From Micromonospora sp. U21 (lineage in GTDB: Bacteria > Actinomycetota > Actinomycetes > Mycobacteriales > Micromonosporaceae): 64,000 bases of DNA. The notes beneath the pieces are model-generated. The model had not been told where the DNA came from. It saw only the letters and a list, made by a program, of their open reading frames with translations, and ran no database searches. The translations under genes and the position numbers were made by a program. Location of the stretch: the NCBI RefSeq assembly GCF_018070045.1, contig NZ_JAGPYK010000008.1:124001-188000 (forward strand). Reading direction: 5' to 3'. Below, piece after piece: positions 42,969-51,296 of this stretch (within the stretch, counting starts at the first letter, position 1; each line of letters opens with the position of its first letter).

Positions 42969-44206
42969 CCAACCCGCCAGGAGCCGTCGTCGCGGACCCG
43001 GGCGGGGGCACGGCCGAGCAACAGGGTGGTCAGCGCGGCGTCGATGGTGTCGCCGAGGAACCACTCGCCGGCCTGGTCCAGTGCGAAGACCCGGCCACGC
43101 TCGTCCACCGCCAGGATGCTGTCCTGCTGCTCGGTGCCGATCGGGAAGAGCCGTACGCCGAGCACCGCCCCGAAGCCGGCGAGTGTGTCGGCGGTGTGCG
43201 AAATGGTGTGCGGACGGATGTCGAAGCGCGAGATCCACACCCGCTCGCCCGGGCCACGCCGCGCGCCGACCAGGCTGGGGAACGCCGTCAGCGCCTCCAC
43301 GGCGGCGGGGAAGGCCGCGTGCTGATGGGCCTGCCCCGACACGGCGGTGACGTCCCGCACCGCCGCGGCGGCCATGAGTTGATCCCCGATGTGCGGCCGC
43401 CAGCCGGCCGCCACCAGCGGGTTGGCCACCTCCGGTGGAAAGCGGCCCGGGTCGGGGTCGGGTGCGGCCTCCGGGTGCCAGGGCTCCGAGAAGGCCCGCT
43501 GCGAGATCGGCAACACGTTGACGTGCACCAGGAAGTTGATGCACGAATCGCAGGGGCGTTCGGCCGGACCGCCAGCCGGGTCACCCGGCTCACGGACCCG
43601 GAAGGTCTCGAACCGGGCGTCCTCCAGCAGCGTCGCCGCCTCGCCCGGGCCCATCGGGGCGATGCCCTCGGCGGCCCGCCGGTGGTCGTACTCGTGCAGC
43701 ACGTCGGAGACGACGATCAGCTCGGCGTGCCGGTCGCCGCCGCGCACCAGCGCGCCGGCCGGCAGCTCGTCGAGGTATGCGCGGACCAGCGGATGGTGAC
43801 GCAGTCGCCCGTCGCCCTTCGCGCCCTGGGCCGTCCAGATCCGGCCCCCCACGGTCAGGTGCGCGACGGTGTCCGGGGTCGGCAGCCGGTGGATCTCCCG
43901 CAGTAGCCGGCTCTCCGGCTCGACCGTGCGGGGAGCGGCGGGTCGGTCGGGCCGGCTGCGCCGGTACATCTCCGCCACCACCTGGGTCGGCACCCGCGGC
44001 CAGGTGGTCACCTCGCCGGTCGCCTTGTCGACCACCGTGGTCGGCAGGTCGCCGGGGAGCGCCCGCTCCTGCGTGGCCACAGTGGACAGGATGACGTAGC
44101 CGAGGTCGAACTCGTCGACCGTCGGCGTGCACTCGTAGCCGAGCCGCAGCGAATCCCGGTGCGCCCAGGCGGCCGCGAGCTGCTCGGCCTGTTGACGGTC
44201 GATCAC
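42965..44206 (-). CDS. YwqJ-like deaminase / SUKH-3 domain protein of a toxin locus
   Basis: A 413-residue three-part protein. Residues 1-90 resemble YrhB-type immunity domains (GYVILSTVATQERALPGDLPTTVVDKATGEV). The middle part has the zinc-deaminase signature H160-A-E162 and P218-C219-x2-C222, as in YwqJ-related deaminases. Residues 305-405 look like a SUKH-3 immunity domain (RFDIRPHTISHTADTLAGFGAVLGVRLFPIG). It is divergent from the EbfC-like/toxin operon with only 78 bases between, so it is likely part of that system. Whether it is an immunity protein, a toxin or both cannot be decided from sequence. Its 3' end overlaps the convergent aldehyde dehydrogenase by four bases. Confidence 0.75.
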   Translation of the reverse strand: MIDRQQAEQLAAAWAHRDSLRLGYECTPTVDEFDLGYVILSTVATQERALPGDLPTTVVDKATGEVTTWPRVPTQVVAEMYRRSRPDRPAAPRTVEPESRLLREIHRLPTPDTVAHLTVGGRIWTAQGAKGDGRLRHHPLVRAYLDELPAGALVRGGDRHAELIVVSDVLHEYDHRRAAEGIAPMGPGEAATLLEDARFETFRVREPGDPAGGPAERPCDSCINFLVHVNVLPISQRAFSEPWHPEAAPDPDPGRFPPEVANPLVAAGWRPHIGDQLMAAAAVRDVTAVSGQAHQHAAFPAAVEALTAFPSLVGARRGPGERVWISRFDIRPHTISHTADTLAGFGAVLGVRLFPIGTEQQDSILAVDERGRVFALDQAGEWFLGDTIDAALTTLLLGRAPARVRDDGSWRVG

Positions 44207-44284
44207 GTACCGAAACTACCGGACTACGCGGATCGGTGGCAGCCGGTATGGTGCGCCCTACCGACGGTGACGGGAGGAGCGGCG

Positions 44285-44707
44285 GTGAGCGAACGCGTGG
44301 ACCGGGACGCCAATCGCGAGCTACGGGCCCGATTCGACGACGTGTACGGCCAGTACCAGCAGCTCAGGTCCAACTTGGACACTCTGCGGACGCGACTCGC
44401 CGAGCTGCGGGTGACCCGGCGGTCAGCCGACGGGCAGGTGAGCGCGACCGTCGGCGCCCGGGGCCAACTGGTCGCGGTCGAGCTGGACCCGGCCGTCTAC
44501 CAGGACCGCGACGCCGAGGCGCTGAGCCGGAAGATCACCGAGACGGTCCGCGCAGCCACCGCCGCCGCCACCGAAGCCACCCACGAGCTGGTGGCCGGCA
44601 GCATGCCGACCGGCTCAGGGTCGGCGGAGTTCCTGCGTACCGGGGACTACGGCGCGCTGCTCGGCCGTGCCGATGCCGTGCTCGGGCGGGGCGAGGAGCC
44701 GGCATGA
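44285..44707 (+). CDS. YbaB/EbfC-like DNA-binding family protein
   Basis: A 140-residue protein with a helical N-terminal half (coiled-coil-like ANRELRARFDDVYGQYQQLRSNLDTLRTRLAEL) and the EbfC-type strand GQVSATVGARGQLVAVELDPAVYQ. In actinobacteria such proteins often accompany type VII-secreted toxins, where they may act as partners or chaperones rather than nucleoid proteins. GTG 44285 has ggaggag upstream. The stop overlaps the next start (ATGA). Confidence 0.8.
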   Translation: MSERVDRDANRELRARFDDVYGQYQQLRSNLDTLRTRLAELRVTRRSADGQVSATVGARGQLVAVELDPAVYQDRDAEALSRKITETVRAATAAATEATHELVAGSMPTGSGSAEFLRTGDYGALLGRADAVLGRGEEPA

Positions 44708-45036
44708 CCGATGAGCAGCTCTGGCTCGATCCGGGCCGGGCCCGTCGGGGCGGTGCCGATCTGGCCCTCGCCGGCGAGGCGGTGACGGCCCGCCGCGCGG
44801 CGGAGGGCGGCGAGATCGAAGCCGCCAGCGGCGCCCGGCCCTGGGGCCGCGACGACATCGGCGCCGCGTTCGAGCGGAGCTACCGCGGCATCGAGCAGAT
44901 CGTCCTGCGGGCCTGGACGGGTGCCGGGCACCGACTCACCGAGCTGGGCACCGACGTGGTCCGCACCGTCGACGCGAGCGTGCAGACCGACGGGACCAGC
45001 GCCGCCCGGCTCGACCGGGCCGCCGACCAGCGCTGA
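44704..45036 (+). CDS. Small helical WXG100-like protein
   Basis: A 110-residue, largely helical protein (LWLDPGRARRGGADLALAGEAVTARRAAEGG..., then WGRDDIGAAFERSYRGIEQIVLRAWTGAGHRLTELGTDV). The size and the WG-type turn resemble ESX secretion partners (WXG100 superfamily), although the exact WXG triplet is replaced. It lies between the EbfC-like gene (4-base overlap) and the toxin gene (16 bases), consistent with a co-secreted partner. Confidence 0.7.
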   Translation: MTDEQLWLDPGRARRGGADLALAGEAVTARRAAEGGEIEAASGARPWGRDDIGAAFERSYRGIEQIVLRAWTGAGHRLTELGTDVVRTVDASVQTDGTSAARLDRAADQR

Positions 45037-45052
45037 CGGCGGGGCGATCCGG

Positions 45053-48000
45053 ATGAGCGTGCTGCCCAGCCCGATTCCGCACCCACTGGACTACGCACCT
45101 TGGGACGTGCCCGGCTGGATCTACGAGGCCCTCGACTGGGCGGTCGGCGTGCAGTGGCCGGAGGGGAACGAGCGAGCCGTCTGGGACGTCGCCGACCGGT
45201 GGTACGACGTCGCCGCCGTGCTCGCCGGCCCGCACACCGACGCCGCCGCGGCAGCCGCCGAGGTACGCAGCGGATACGGCGGCGTCGGAATGGTCGACGC
45301 CGCGTTCGAGGCGACCTGGCGGGCGATCGCCGAGGGCGACGACGCACCGCTGCCGGTGCTGCTCGCGGTCACCGCCGACCTGGGCCGGCTGGTCGAGGAG
45401 TGTGGCTGCGACATCGAGGGCGCCAAGCTGGAAGTCTGGATCGAGCTGGGCATCCTCGTCGTCGAGCTGCTCGCGGTCGCGGTGACGGCGCTGCTCACCG
45501 CCGGTGCCGCATCCCCGGCGGCGGGCGCGGCGATCACCGCGACCCGGCTGCTGATCCAGCAGATCGTCAAGCGGCTGATGGGCCAACTGGCCAGCAAGTC
45601 CCTCAAGCACGGGCTCAAGGAGGCCGGCGAGCGGGCGGCCAAGGAGGTCACGCGGGGCGGTGTACGCGGGCTCGCCACGCGAGCCGCCCGTGGGGGGTTG
45701 GAGGAGGCGGGGGAGGAGGCCGGGATCAGCCTCGCCACCCAGGCGTACCAGACCTCGACCGGGCGCGCGCACGGCGTTGACCTGACCGATCTCGGCGCGT
45801 CGGCGGTCGGCGGACTCGCCGGCGGGGCGGTCGCGCCGCTGGCCGGCCTGGGCCGGCACGCGACCGGGCGCGCGGCGCGGGTCGGTGAGCACCTGGGGCG
45901 GGAGATGACCGGCGAGGTGCTCGCCGAGAGCGCCGCCAGCCTCGCCACCGGCCAGGGTCTGACCTCGGTGGAGGACGCGGTGCGGGCCGCCGCGTCCGGT
46001 GCCACCGGTTCGGCGACCGGGCAGGCCGACCGCGCGTTGCACGCCCGGCTCGACGCGCAGACCGCCGCCCTCGCCGGCGCCCCACTCGCCGGACCCTCCC
46101 TCACAGCGGTCGCTCCGGTGGCCGCTGCTGCGGCGGTCCCTCCTGAGGCGGCTTCCTCCGCTGCGGCCTCTCCTGCGGTGGCTTCGACTGGTCTGGTTCC
46201 GTCTTCGGTGGTCCCGGCGCAGGCGTCGGCGTCGGTCGCCGGGGTGGACGTGGTCGCATCGCCGGTGCCGGTGGCGCCCGACCACACGCCGACGCCGGTG
46301 GTGGTGCCCGATCCCGTGCCGCCGGCCCGCGCTGAGGATCCGACGTACCCGGGCGCGGTCGACCTGCCGCAATCCACGAACGGGTCGTCGCCGCTGGGCG
46401 TCGTCGGGCTGTCCGAGGTCGAGGCCGGATCGGGCCGTTCGCTGCTCCCACCCGAGACCGGGCCCTCGTCGGACGAGCCCGGCGACCTTCCTGTGCCGCA
46501 GCCGGTCGACCGACCGGGTGCACCGCCTCCGGTCGCGGCAGATCCGACGCTCTCCGCCGTGGCCGCCGATCCCATGCTCTCCTCGGTCGCCGCTCCCGTG
46601 CCGGGCACCCTCGACCCGACCAGCGGGCCGGCCGCCGGTGTCGTGCCCGGCAACCCGGCCAGCCCGCACGCCACCACACCGGGTGCGGTCGCGCCGACCG
46701 TGACCGGTCCACCGCCGCCGGTCACGTCGACCGGCCCGGCGGTCGGCCCGCCACCCAGCGTCGTCAGCACGCCGGGCGCGCCGGTGGCCGGCGCCTGGGG
46801 CGCAACGGCTACCCGTTCGCTGGTGGGTCGATCCGCCTTTCCGACGCGGGACGCGCCCCCGCCGGTCCGCGTACCCCCGCATCCGGCTCGCGGCCGGGCG
46901 CCGATCCCCACCGACGTCGCGGCGGTCGACGATCCGTCGCTGCCCACCCTGGAAGACCGCGACTGGTACGCGGCCCGGTGGGCCGCCGAGGCGGACGCCG
47001 TCGAGCGGCGGCGCTACCAGGGCTACTACGAGTTCCAGCGGACCTCGTTCGAGAACAACCGCCGGCAGTCCGAGGCCGATCGGTTGCGCGCCCGGGCAGC
47101 GGAGCACGACCGCCGGGCCGCCGAGTACGCCAGCTACGCCCGGCAGTTGCGCCAAGCCGGTCACCCGCGCTGGGCCGACGGCTGGCAGCGGACCTCGTAC
47201 GACGAGATGCGCGCGTACTCCGAATGCCACGACCTTGCCGACGCGGTGCTGGCCGGCGCCACGGCGCCACGGGTCGTGGACATCGGCGACGCCCACTTCC
47301 GGCAGGCCAACGAGGACGTGGGCGCACTCGCCCTCGGTGCGGTGGAGACCGTCGACCGGTCGGTGCTCACCGGCGACGGCGTACCACCGCCGATCGACGA
47401 CTCCCGGCCGTACGGGCGGCCCGGCGGGCTCCGTCCGCCGCTGGCCCTGCACCAGGTCGACGTCGAACGGCGGATGCCCCGCGAGCCGGACGGCACCGTC
47501 ACCCGCACCGCCGACCCACGCCGGGGCGGCTGGTTCCGGCTCCTGAACGACGGCGGTCCCCGGGCCGACGCCACCCGGGGCATCAACTGCCTCGACTGCA
47601 CGCTGTCGTTGTTCGAGACGTGGATGCACGGGCGACCGCGGGTGTCGGCGCCGCGCACCTTCGACGGCTACCTGGACGGTGACACCCGGCGCCCGATCCG
47701 GGGCGAGGCGGGCGGCCCGGGCCGGGTCGAGGACGTGACCGGTGGACGCTTCCAGCAGCTCCTCGCCCCGCCCGGCGGTCAACGGCCGAATTCGACCCAG
47801 GCAAGGCGGACCGCCGAGCGGGGCTACGCCAACCTGCACGACCAACTGCTGCTGGGAGGCCACGGCAGCTACGCGTTCCTGGTCACCGAGTGGGCGCACG
47901 GTGGCTCGCACGCCTGGGTGGCGCTCAACCAGAACGGCACGGTGCTCTACGTCGACCCGCAGACCGGCCTCATCCGGGACCGGCCGTTGTACCCCGACGT

Positions 48001-49396
48001 GGTCGGCATCGACGCGCTGGTGCTGAGCGGCGACGGCCGGCCGATGCCGCTCGGCGGGCTGCCCCGGGGCCGGTTCAGCGAGCGTCCCGACCTGCCGGAC
48101 CACCCGCCGGCGCGCGACGACGGCGGCCACGGCGACCCGTACATCAACCGGATGCACCTGCTGCTGGACGGTCCGGGTTCGGCGGAGGCGCCGTCGCCAT
48201 CGCATGACGCCGAGCCGTCGGGCCTTGCTCACGGGGAGCCGAAGGCAAGCGGCGGCCCGGCTGGGGCTGTGTCGGTGGCTGGCAGCCTGGACGAGGTTTT
48301 CGTGGGCGGGGTGAGTCCCGCTCAGTTCGCGACGGCCGTGGACCCGTCGACACTGCGACGGCTGGTGCCAGAGTTGGACGAGGCGTCGGCCCGGGATCTG
48401 ACGCGGCTGTTCGCCGATGTCCGCGTCCGCGACATGCTGGACAGCGCTGGACGGGAGCCGCCGGCGACCGCGCCCAAGTTGGCCGAGATCCTGGTCCGGC
48501 AGTTGGTACAACAACCCGATCTGGCGCGGATGATCCTGACCACGCCGGAACTCGCGAACTCGCTGACGGCTCGCCCGCTGACCGTGCATCACCTGGCGAG
48601 TCATCAGCAGGCGATTGACGCCCTCGGTGAGGTGCTCGACGATGTCGCTCAGCAGGAGTCAGTGGGACTGGAAGCTACGGCCGACAGGGGGGTCCCCAAG
48701 CCAGAGCCGACTCCGCTCACCGGCGAGCAATTGAGGATCAGCACCAGCATCCAGGTGCGCCGGGGCCCGGTGGCGCAGGCAGGATTCGACAACCACCGCT
48801 GCGCTGACGATGCCTACCGGGCGCGCTACCTAGATGATCTCTACTCCGCGGCAGTCGTGGCGCAGACCGAGCTGAACCAACTGGCGGTCTCCCTGGCCGA
48901 AGTCGATGGTCGTCGTGTCGGCGAGCCCGGCTGGCGTTCTCAACCCAAGGATCGACGCCGGGCCGAGGACAAGGTGAACAAGTATCAGGGCGATGCGTCC
49001 AGGTTGCTCGACCTTGCCGCCGCGAAGGTCGAATTCCGCTGCCTGGATGATCTCTACGCCGCTCTCAGCCGGATTCGCGATCACCCCAATGTCCTGGTTG
49101 TGAGCTGTGAAGACAGGTTCGTGTCGCCCGAGGACAGTGGCTACCGCGACGTGCAACTCGTGGTGCGAATGCGGAACGGCCATCTCGCCGAGCTCCGGCT
49201 GCACCTGGCCGCGCTCGACGTGATAGCGACCTGGGAGCATGCGCTGTATGAGGTGCGCCGTGACGTGGAGGCCATTGCCCGAGCGGAGGGCCGAGCCTTG
49301 ACGAGGCGTGAGGAATCGATCGCCGATGGGATCCTGCGTCGCCAGCAACTGTTGTTCTGGCAGGCATTGCAGTCGACGTACGAGGGAGACGCGTGA
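45053..49396 (+). CDS. Polymorphic toxin with papain-fold and RelA/SpoT-like domains
   Basis: A 1447-residue protein. Residues 1-170 are a WXG100-like/CpnT-type N-terminus with a hydrophobic helix (WIELGILVVELLAVAVTALLTAGA), the usual secretion module of type VII-exported toxins. A helical region and a long Ala/Val/Pro linker (about 345-620) follow. Around residues 840-975 a papain-fold toxin domain is suggested by NCLDCT (C846, C849), GSHAWVAL (H953) and YVDPQTG (D968). The C-terminal 200 residues resemble RelA/SpoT nucleotide pyrophosphokinases: KDRRRAEDKVNKY, LLDLAAAKVEF (D1320), CEDRFVSPEDSGYRDVQL (1352-1369) and AELRLHL (E1380). It should thus carry two effector domains. The gene ends in a TGATG overlap with a candidate immunity gene. 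Confidence 0.8.
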   Translation: MSVLPSPIPHPLDYAPWDVPGWIYEALDWAVGVQWPEGNERAVWDVADRWYDVAAVLAGPHTDAAAAAAEVRSGYGGVGMVDAAFEATWRAIAEGDDAPLPVLLAVTADLGRLVEECGCDIEGAKLEVWIELGILVVELLAVAVTALLTAGAASPAAGAAITATRLLIQQIVKRLMGQLASKSLKHGLKEAGERAAKEVTRGGVRGLATRAARGGLEEAGEEAGISLATQAYQTSTGRAHGVDLTDLGASAVGGLAGGAVAPLAGLGRHATGRAARVGEHLGREMTGEVLAESAASLATGQGLTSVEDAVRAAASGATGSATGQADRALHARLDAQTAALAGAPLAGPSLTAVAPVAAAAAVPPEAASSAAASPAVASTGLVPSSVVPAQASASVAGVDVVASPVPVAPDHTPTPVVVPDPVPPARAEDPTYPGAVDLPQSTNGSSPLGVVGLSEVEAGSGRSLLPPETGPSSDEPGDLPVPQPVDRPGAPPPVAADPTLSAVAADPMLSSVAAPVPGTLDPTSGPAAGVVPGNPASPHATTPGAVAPTVTGPPPPVTSTGPAVGPPPSVVSTPGAPVAGAWGATATRSLVGRSAFPTRDAPPPVRVPPHPARGRAPIPTDVAAVDDPSLPTLEDRDWYAARWAAEADAVERRRYQGYYEFQRTSFENNRRQSEADRLRARAAEHDRRAAEYASYARQLRQAGHPRWADGWQRTSYDEMRAYSECHDLADAVLAGATAPRVVDIGDAHFRQANEDVGALALGAVETVDRSVLTGDGVPPPIDDSRPYGRPGGLRPPLALHQVDVERRMPREPDGTVTRTADPRRGGWFRLLNDGGPRADATRGINCLDCTLSLFETWMHGRPRVSAPRTFDGYLDGDTRRPIRGEAGGPGRVEDVTGGRFQQLLAPPGGQRPNSTQARRTAERGYANLHDQLLLGGHGSYAFLVTEWAHGGSHAWVALNQNGTVLYVDPQTGLIRDRPLYPDVVGIDALVLSGDGRPMPLGGLPRGRFSERPDLPDHPPARDDGGHGDPYINRMHLLLDGPGSAEAPSPSHDAEPSGLAHGEPKASGGPAGAVSVAGSLDEVFVGGVSPAQFATAVDPSTLRRLVPELDEASARDLTRLFADVRVRDMLDSAGREPPATAPKLAEILVRQLVQQPDLARMILTTPELANSLTARPLTVHHLASHQQAIDALGEVLDDVAQQESVGLEATADRGVPKPEPTPLTGEQLRISTSIQVRRGPVAQAGFDNHRCADDAYRARYLDDLYSAAVVAQTELNQLAVSLAEVDGRRVGEPGWRSQPKDRRRAEDKVNKYQGDASRLLDLAAAKVEFRCLDDLYAALSRIRDHPNVLVVSCEDRFVSPEDSGYRDVQLVVRMRNGHLAELRLHLAALDVIATWEHALYEVRRDVEAIARAEGRALTRREESIADGILRRQQLLFWQALQSTYEGDA

Positions 49397-49833
49397 TGAC
49401 CGAAATGCCGGGCCTGGTGCTCCCCTCCTACTACATGTATTACCAATCGCCGGTGAAGATCGTGGAGACACCTGACGGTGGTGCCAGGGTCTGGCGGGTA
49501 TATATCGGCACGGGTGCCTGGCAGGAGAGGAACGACTTGTTCGGAGAGATAGTGTTCGATGTCGGAGGAGAGGTGTTCCGCCGTACGACCGAAGATTTCG
49601 TGCAGGAGGTGGAAGCATTCCGGGCGCATTATCTCAGCGGTGAGGGACCGATCTTCGCCCTCTACGAGACGGTGCGCTCCATCGAAGACCTGGCAGACGC
49701 CGAAGGGCGTCACCTGACGCCTAGAGAACAGGCTCTCATCCGAGGAATCCGACAGCGGACATTCGTGATGTTCGAGGAGCAGCTTCGCGCTGCCGGTGAC
49801 CCGGGCGCGGACCCCGAGCTGGCGGCGAGTTAG
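49396..49833 (+). CDS. Candidate immunity protein of the RelA/SpoT-like toxin tip
   Basis: A 145-residue protein of no recognised family (MTEMPGLVLPSYYMYYQSPVKIVETPDGGARVW). It overlaps the toxin stop (TGATG; a GTG one codon earlier is also possible), the position usual for immunity genes. The C-terminus shares with the toxin tip a motif of the form EGR.LT.RE..I..GI..R (toxin 1415-1440 region and here near 105-130), which may reflect paired evolution. GC content is lower than in the surrounding genes. The immunity role is inferred from position. Confidence 0.7.
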   Translation: MTEMPGLVLPSYYMYYQSPVKIVETPDGGARVWRVYIGTGAWQERNDLFGEIVFDVGGEVFRRTTEDFVQEVEAFRAHYLSGEGPIFALYETVRSIEDLADAEGRHLTPREQALIRGIRQRTFVMFEEQLRAAGDPGADPELAAS

Positions 49834-49857
49834 GTGGCCTGCGAGCTCTCCTAGTAC

Positions 49858-50160
49858 GTGCTCTACCGACTCGACGAGAGGCTGGCCCCGGCCGGGCTGT
49901 TCGTCATGGATGTCGGCCTGGGCCAGGCAATCCTCTGGGACCACCGCAGCAGAGTCTGGGCCTACGATCCGGATCTGGTTGCGCGCTTCGTAAACGGCCA
50001 CCGAAACTTCGATCGCTATGAAACCGTCGATCGTTCAGCGGCCGAGGGCGTGGCTGAGATCGTCACGAGTGGCGGCAGCTTGCCTGACGAGGAAGCCATC
50101 CGTGCCATATTCACGGCGGCCGGCGGGGGCAGTCCACGGTCACCATCCGACGCTCGGTGA
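49858..50160 (+). CDS. Small hypothetical protein downstream of the toxin
   Basis: A 100-residue protein with a GTG start (LYRLDERLAPAGLFVMDVGLGQAILWDHRSRVWAYDPDLVARFV). No family is recognised, and no strong ribosome-binding site is present. The composition and closeness to the preceding immunity-type gene suggest a second immunity or accessory gene of the toxin cassette. A later start at 49906 would give an 84-residue product. Confidence 0.55.
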   Translation: MLYRLDERLAPAGLFVMDVGLGQAILWDHRSRVWAYDPDLVARFVNGHRNFDRYETVDRSAAEGVAEIVTSGGSLPDEEAIRAIFTAAGGGSPRSPSDAR

Positions 50161-50260
50161 TGCATAACGGCAGATTCCTGGTAGGCGGCACCTTGCTCAA
50201 CCCCGCCAGCGAGCCTGATCCAGGTTGCGGACCCGGTCGGGGATCGACGAGGGTCGTCGT

Positions 50261-50857
50261 ATGGCTGACTCCCTCGCCGACTCCGGCGCGACGACCTCCG
50301 ACGGTGAGCCCACCAGGACCTTCGGTTGGGCGGACCTGTTCGTTCACCCGGACGACGATCCCCGTTCCCACCGCAACTTCCTCGACGAGCGGACCATCCT
50401 CGTCGAGTACCTGCGCGACCAGCGCCTGACCTTTCAGCTCAAGTGCGACGGCCTGGACGTCGACCAGATGGCCCGGCGGCCGGTACCGCCGTCGACGATG
50501 TCGCTGCTCGGTCTGATCCGGCACCTGGCCGAGGTGGAGCGCGGCTGGTTCCGGCGAACGATGGCCGGCCAGGACGCACCCAGGCTCTACTGCTCGGACG
50601 ACGATCCCGACGGCGATTTCGACGGTGCGGTGGCTGATCCGGAGATGGTCGCGGAGGCGTGGCGTGCCTGGCGGGCGGAGGTGGAGTTCGCCGAGCGGTT
50701 CGTCGAGGCGTCGGACCTCGGGGTGCAGGGGCGGCAACGCAAGGGCGACACCATCGTGCTGCGTGAGCTGCTGGTGCACATGATCGAGGAGTACGCGCGG
50801 CACAACGGGCACGCCGACCTGTTTCGCGAGCGGATCGACGGCCGGGTCGGTCAGTGA
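50261..50857 (+). CDS. DinB-family protein
   Basis: A 198-residue four-helix protein of the DinB/mycothiol-dependent maleylpyruvate isomerase-like superfamily. The pattern RTILVEYLRDQRLTFQLKCDGLDVDQMARRPVPPSTMSLLGLIRHLAEVERGWF, with histidines at RHLAEVE and in the C-terminal RELLVHMIEEYARHNGHADLFRE, would give the usual three-histidine metal site. The molecular role is unknown, possibly thiol-dependent transfer. It is separate from the toxin genes upstream by 100 bases. Confidence 0.85.
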   Translation: MADSLADSGATTSDGEPTRTFGWADLFVHPDDDPRSHRNFLDERTILVEYLRDQRLTFQLKCDGLDVDQMARRPVPPSTMSLLGLIRHLAEVERGWFRRTMAGQDAPRLYCSDDDPDGDFDGAVADPEMVAEAWRAWRAEVEFAERFVEASDLGVQGRQRKGDTIVLRELLVHMIEEYARHNGHADLFRERIDGRVGQ

Positions 50858-50949
50858 GCGGTAGCGGAGCCCGGCTCGACGTGGGTGTGGCGGCGGGCCG
50901 GCTGGTGCGCGCGGCGCGCCGTCTGGGAGCGGCCGAATAGCATCGGGGG

Positions 50950-51246
50950 ATGGCAGCAGAACCGGGGACGGAGAAGAGCAGGTCCAATGCCTGGGCCTGG
51001 CCGGTGGGCATCCTGCTCGGTCTGGCGATCGGCATCCCCTCGTTCGGTTCGAAGGGCGGGGTCGCCTTCGGAGTCGCCATCGGCATCGCCTTCGCGATCG
51101 CCTTCGGTGCGACAAGGAAACCTGCCGAGGGCCACAGCGGCGGTGACCCGGGCGGCGACGCCAGCGCCACCGAGAGCGGCCCGACTGGGGGCGTGCCGCA
51201 AGGCAACGCCACTGGGGATGACGCCGGCGGCTCGCGCCAGCGGTGA
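50950..51246 (+). CDS. Small membrane protein
   Basis: A 98-residue protein with two short hydrophobic segments (WPVGILLGLAIGIPSF and GVAFGVAIGIAFAIAFGA) and a Gly/Ser-rich hydrophilic tail. The glycine-alanine pattern suggests a helical hairpin in the membrane. No function is known. It may be co-transcribed with the nfi gene downstream. Confidence 0.6.
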   Translation: MAAEPGTEKSRSNAWAWPVGILLGLAIGIPSFGSKGGVAFGVAIGIAFAIAFGATRKPAEGHSGGDPGGDASATESGPTGGVPQGNATGDDAGGSRQR

Positions 51247-51296
51247 TCGACTCCGGATCGTGGATATCGCGGCATCGAGGGCGGTGGGACAGCTCG

